Of a DNA stretch of 64,000 nucleotides, positions 61,925-64,000 are shown one piece after another (position 1 is the stretch's first letter; every line of letters begins with the position of its first letter). The stretch is from the NCBI GenBank assembly GCA_040385645.1, contig JAZKGZ010000004.1:124001-188000 (forward strand). Reading direction: 5' to 3'. The translations under genes and the position numbers were made by a program. This DNA comes from JANXSS01 sp040385645 (GTDB lineage: Bacteria; Pseudomonadota; Gammaproteobacteria; Burkholderiales; Burkholderiaceae_D). Below the pieces are notes generated by a model. That model saw only the letters and a list, made by a program, of their open reading frames with translations, did no database searches and had not been told where the DNA came from.

Positions 61925-63016
61925 TCACGCTGAAAAAGCTACCGGGTGGCCGGCAGTCGCCTCGATTTCCATCGCCAGGCCGGCGCGGCAGATATCTGCC
62001 TGTATATAAACAAGTTTGGGGGTCGGGCCGACGCAAGCGCGCAATGCCGCATCCAGCGTCGGTAGGTCGGCAGGATCGCGCACATAGACCTTACAGCACA
62101 GATCTGCCAATGTCAGGTTCGCGCCGCGATGCACGCGGTTGGCCTGGTCCAGGATTGCCGTCAGATTGGCTACGGTCTCGGTAGCCTGCGCGGCAGCGTC
62201 GCCGACGTGCAGCGTCAGATGGCCGACGATGCTGGCCGTACCTGAAACAAATAATATTTCATCGCCGGTGACCGATGCCATGCAAGCACGGGAAAACGTC
62301 GGGCTGGCCGGCCCGTATTGCCGTGGATATTGATACGCACTGACCTGGCGCGGATTCTCAATCGAAGTAGGTGCATCGCCGCGGCTTGCGAGAAAAGAAA
62401 TTACCAGCGGCCCATTGCGGGTGCCCACTGCAGAAGCTGCGGGAACGCTACCCGTTACAGGATGGCCACTCGCCAAAAAACCAGCCTGACGACCGGTATT
62501 GAATTGTCGGTAACGTTCGACGCCACATTCTTCGGCATTGATGTCGGCGATGTAATTCCACACCCGCAAAATCGCGTTATACCCCAAGCTATCAACGGTT
62601 TCGAACAAGGCTGTATAGCCCTGCTCGACGGCCAGCTGCAGAGGCGTCTTGTCGGAATACGGCCGCCCGCCCTCGAATTGTCGGTCCTGCTCGTCGATCT
62701 GCAGTACACCATATAGCAATTCCTGGTTGTAACTGAAGTGCACAGGCCCGTGTTTGCCACGGACGATATCGCCATCGGCAAACCAGACTTCATACAAGGA
62801 CGATGCCTGCGAGCCGACATCGAGAGCGGGCATCGCCAAGCGTGCGAACGGTATGGCGTCGAGCCCTAGGCTGATTTCCGACAATCGCTCTGTATTTGAA
62901 TGGGCGAAACACGTAACGCCTAGCATCCGGTCGGCTTGCTGATTCAAGCAGCGCTCGAATGCATTGGGCACGAGATAAGCGCACCGCAGCCCCATTGACA
63001 AACGTTCCTGCATCAT
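61925..63016 (-). CDS. Chorismatase (3-hydroxybenzoate synthase-type; XanB2/FkbO/Hyg5 family)
   Basis: It hydrolyses or eliminates chorismate to a hydroxybenzoate (XanB2, Hyg5) or a dihydroxycyclohexadiene acid (FkbO). The 363 residues show the family signatures RVWNYIADIN (151-160), ERYRQFNTGR (167-176), PRQYGPASPTFSRA (231-244), SGTASIVG (258-265) and the C-terminal acid AMEIEA. The fold consists of two YjgF-like halves. In Xanthomonas XanB2 makes 3- and 4-hydroxybenzoate for xanthomonadin and ubiquinone. The exact product here depends on active-site residues I cannot judge. The start overlaps the halogenase-like gene by four bases. Confidence 0.9.
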   Translation of the reverse strand: MMQERLSMGLRCAYLVPNAFERCLNQQADRMLGVTCFAHSNTERLSEISLGLDAIPFARLAMPALDVGSQASSLYEVWFADGDIVRGKHGPVHFSYNQELLYGVLQIDEQDRQFEGGRPYSDKTPLQLAVEQGYTALFETVDSLGYNAILRVWNYIADINAEECGVERYRQFNTGRQAGFLASGHPVTGSVPAASAVGTRNGPLVISFLASRGDAPTSIENPRQVSAYQYPRQYGPASPTFSRACMASVTGDEILFVSGTASIVGHLTLHVGDAAAQATETVANLTAILDQANRVHRGANLTLADLCCKVYVRDPADLPTLDAALRACVGPTPKLVYIQADICRAGLAMEIEATAGHPVAFSA

Positions 63017-64000
63017 GCGCCGGGTACGCCGACCGTTACGGAAGGTTGGTCGCTGGATTGGTCACTGATGTTGCGCCTGCGTGTGCGCCAGGCATTCCAA
63101 GTGCGTTTGAAGTTCATGGCCGACATCAGGTAATAGACGCACTTAAACGCCAGCAACGATGGCCCGATCGGAGTCTTGCCAAAAATATCGCCTGCCAGTA
63201 CCGACAACAGCGCTTCTTCCATGCGCAGCGCATTCTTCGGCCCCATGAACAGATTGCGCATGGTCGGATTGGTGACACGGTAGATGAACCAAGAAAATTG
63301 TTTAGGACCGGACCGTATGCTGGCATCGAAACGTTTTAAAGCCGCTTTCGCCGCATTGGGCTGACGCAGGCAGATATCGACCGTATCGGCACCGACGAAA
63401 CCGCTATTCATGGCCAACATCACACCCGATGAAAATACCGGATCGATGAATGTGAACGCATCGCCCAGCAACACATAGCGCTCGCCGTGCGTTCGATCGC
63501 ACTGATAAGAATAGTTACCCGTAGCCTGGACTTCGGAGACGATTTCGCTGCCTGCCAGACAAGCAGCAAGTTGCGGACACAAAGCAATCGTGTCGAGCAA
63601 AAATTCCGGCAAGGGCTTGGAGCGGGTTTTCAGGTAGTACGGCCAGGTTACGGCACCGATGCTGGTTTTGCCATCCGGCAGAGGAATGAACCAAAACCAA
63701 CCATGCTCGAACCAGAAAATCGTGATGTTGCCTTCTGCCCGCCCGGCATTGCGTGTCGCTCCGGTGAAGTGCGCATAGAGGGCTGTGCTGTTATGTTTTT
63801 CGTTGCGTACTTTCGCCTTGAACTGATTGCCAAGTACGGTATCTCGACCCGAAGCATCCACCACGAAGCGCGTGCGCCAAGTCGTGGCCTCGCCGTCCTC
63901 GTATCGAGTCTGCACCAATGCACCCTGCGCCTCCGGTAGAAACGTCACCTCGCCAACACGGCAACCCTCCAATACATTGACGCCTTTCTGTCCGGCATTA
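63013..64000 (-). CDS. Flavin-dependent halogenase-like oxidoreductase, 5' end beyond the window
   Basis: About 330 C-terminal codons are visible; the N-terminus with the FAD-binding GxGxxG motif lies past base 64000. Seen are FVVDASGRDTVLGNQF (second FAD motif), GWFWFIPLPDGKTSIG, which matches the WxWxIP motif of flavin-dependent halogenases, and LLGDAFTFIDPVFSSGVMLA (C-terminal FAD motif). Xanthomonadins are halogenated aryl polyenes and their loci carry such a gene, so halogenation of the aromatic ring or polyene is plausible. Related non-halogenating monooxygenases share WxWxIP. It is cotranscribed with the chorismatase gene. Confidence 0.85.
   Translation of the reverse strand, partial: NAGQKGVNVLEGCRVGEVTFLPEAQGALVQTRYEDGEATTWRTRFVVDASGRDTVLGNQFKAKVRNEKHNSTALYAHFTGATRNAGRAEGNITIFWFEHGWFWFIPLPDGKTSIGAVTWPYYLKTRSKPLPEFLLDTIALCPQLAACLAGSEIVSEVQATGNYSYQCDRTHGERYVLLGDAFTFIDPVFSSGVMLAMNSGFVGADTVDICLRQPNAAKAALKRFDASIRSGPKQFSWFIYRVTNPTMRNLFMGPKNALRMEEALLSVLAGDIFGKTPIGPSLLAFKCVYYLMSAMNFKRTWNAWRTRRRNISDQSSDQPSVTVGVPGA

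Overview
The window reads as a chromosomal segment of a Gram-negative betaproteobacterium of the order Burkholderiales. The evidence is the complete tol-pal block, a 4.5S RNA-dnaX-ybaB-recR block, a glyA-nrdR-ribD-ribE-ribBA-ribH-nusB block whose RibBA has a degenerate second domain, and a 180-kDa-class NAD-glutamate dehydrogenase. Oxalobacteraceae is my best guess at family level, but that is inference from the gene set and not a measurement.

Layout. 1-2837: the 5' part of rpiA (minus strand), a FitAB/VapBC-type toxin-antitoxin pair, a decayed second copy of part of rpiA, and an unrecognised gene. Together these look like an insertion island that duplicated part of rpiA. 2976-11395: sugar metabolism, with edd-eda (Entner-Doudoroff) on the minus strand and an acyltransferase followed by pgi-zwf-tal on the plus strand. 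11400-16187 (minus): a 28-residue membrane peptide, recR, ybaB, dnaX, the 4.5S RNA and ubiD. 16188-17823: a structured leader and a lytic transglycosylase. 17836-24984 (minus): glyA with a ZTP-type riboswitch, then nrdR and the riboflavin operon, interrupted by one orphan gene. 25335-31406 (plus): an SDR gene, ybgC and tolQRAB-pal-cpoB. 31491-31673: tRNA-Lys with a near-perfect promoter and a terminator. 31833-37911 (minus): an unusual envelope group made of a 1018-residue tail-anchored coiled-coil protein, a TPR protein and an L,D-transpeptidase; the last two share a C-terminal domain. 38091-45354: gdhB, a small hypothetical, an SrkA-like kinase and a UPF0149/SEC-C protein.

45579 to the right edge is an aryl-polyene / xanthomonadin-type pigment cluster. 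A plus-strand operon of tightly overlapping genes encodes an acyl carrier protein, a membrane protein, an acyl-activating AMP ligase, two hotdog dehydratases, an HtrB-like acyltransferase, a LolA-like carrier, an MMPL/RND exporter, a hydrolase, a polysaccharide deacetylase, a methyltransferase, a ketosynthase, a chain-length-factor-like partner and a ketoreductase. A convergent minus-strand group encodes a flavin halogenase-like protein, a chorismatase (XanB2/FkbO/Hyg5 family), a PlsC-type acyltransferase, a GT2 glycosyltransferase and an MFS transporter. The likely logic is: chorismate gives a hydroxybenzoate starter; this is activated and loaded on the ACP, elongated and dehydrated to a polyene, tailored, attached to a glycero- or glycolipid, and moved to the outer membrane. 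This pigment system is the most notable content of the window.
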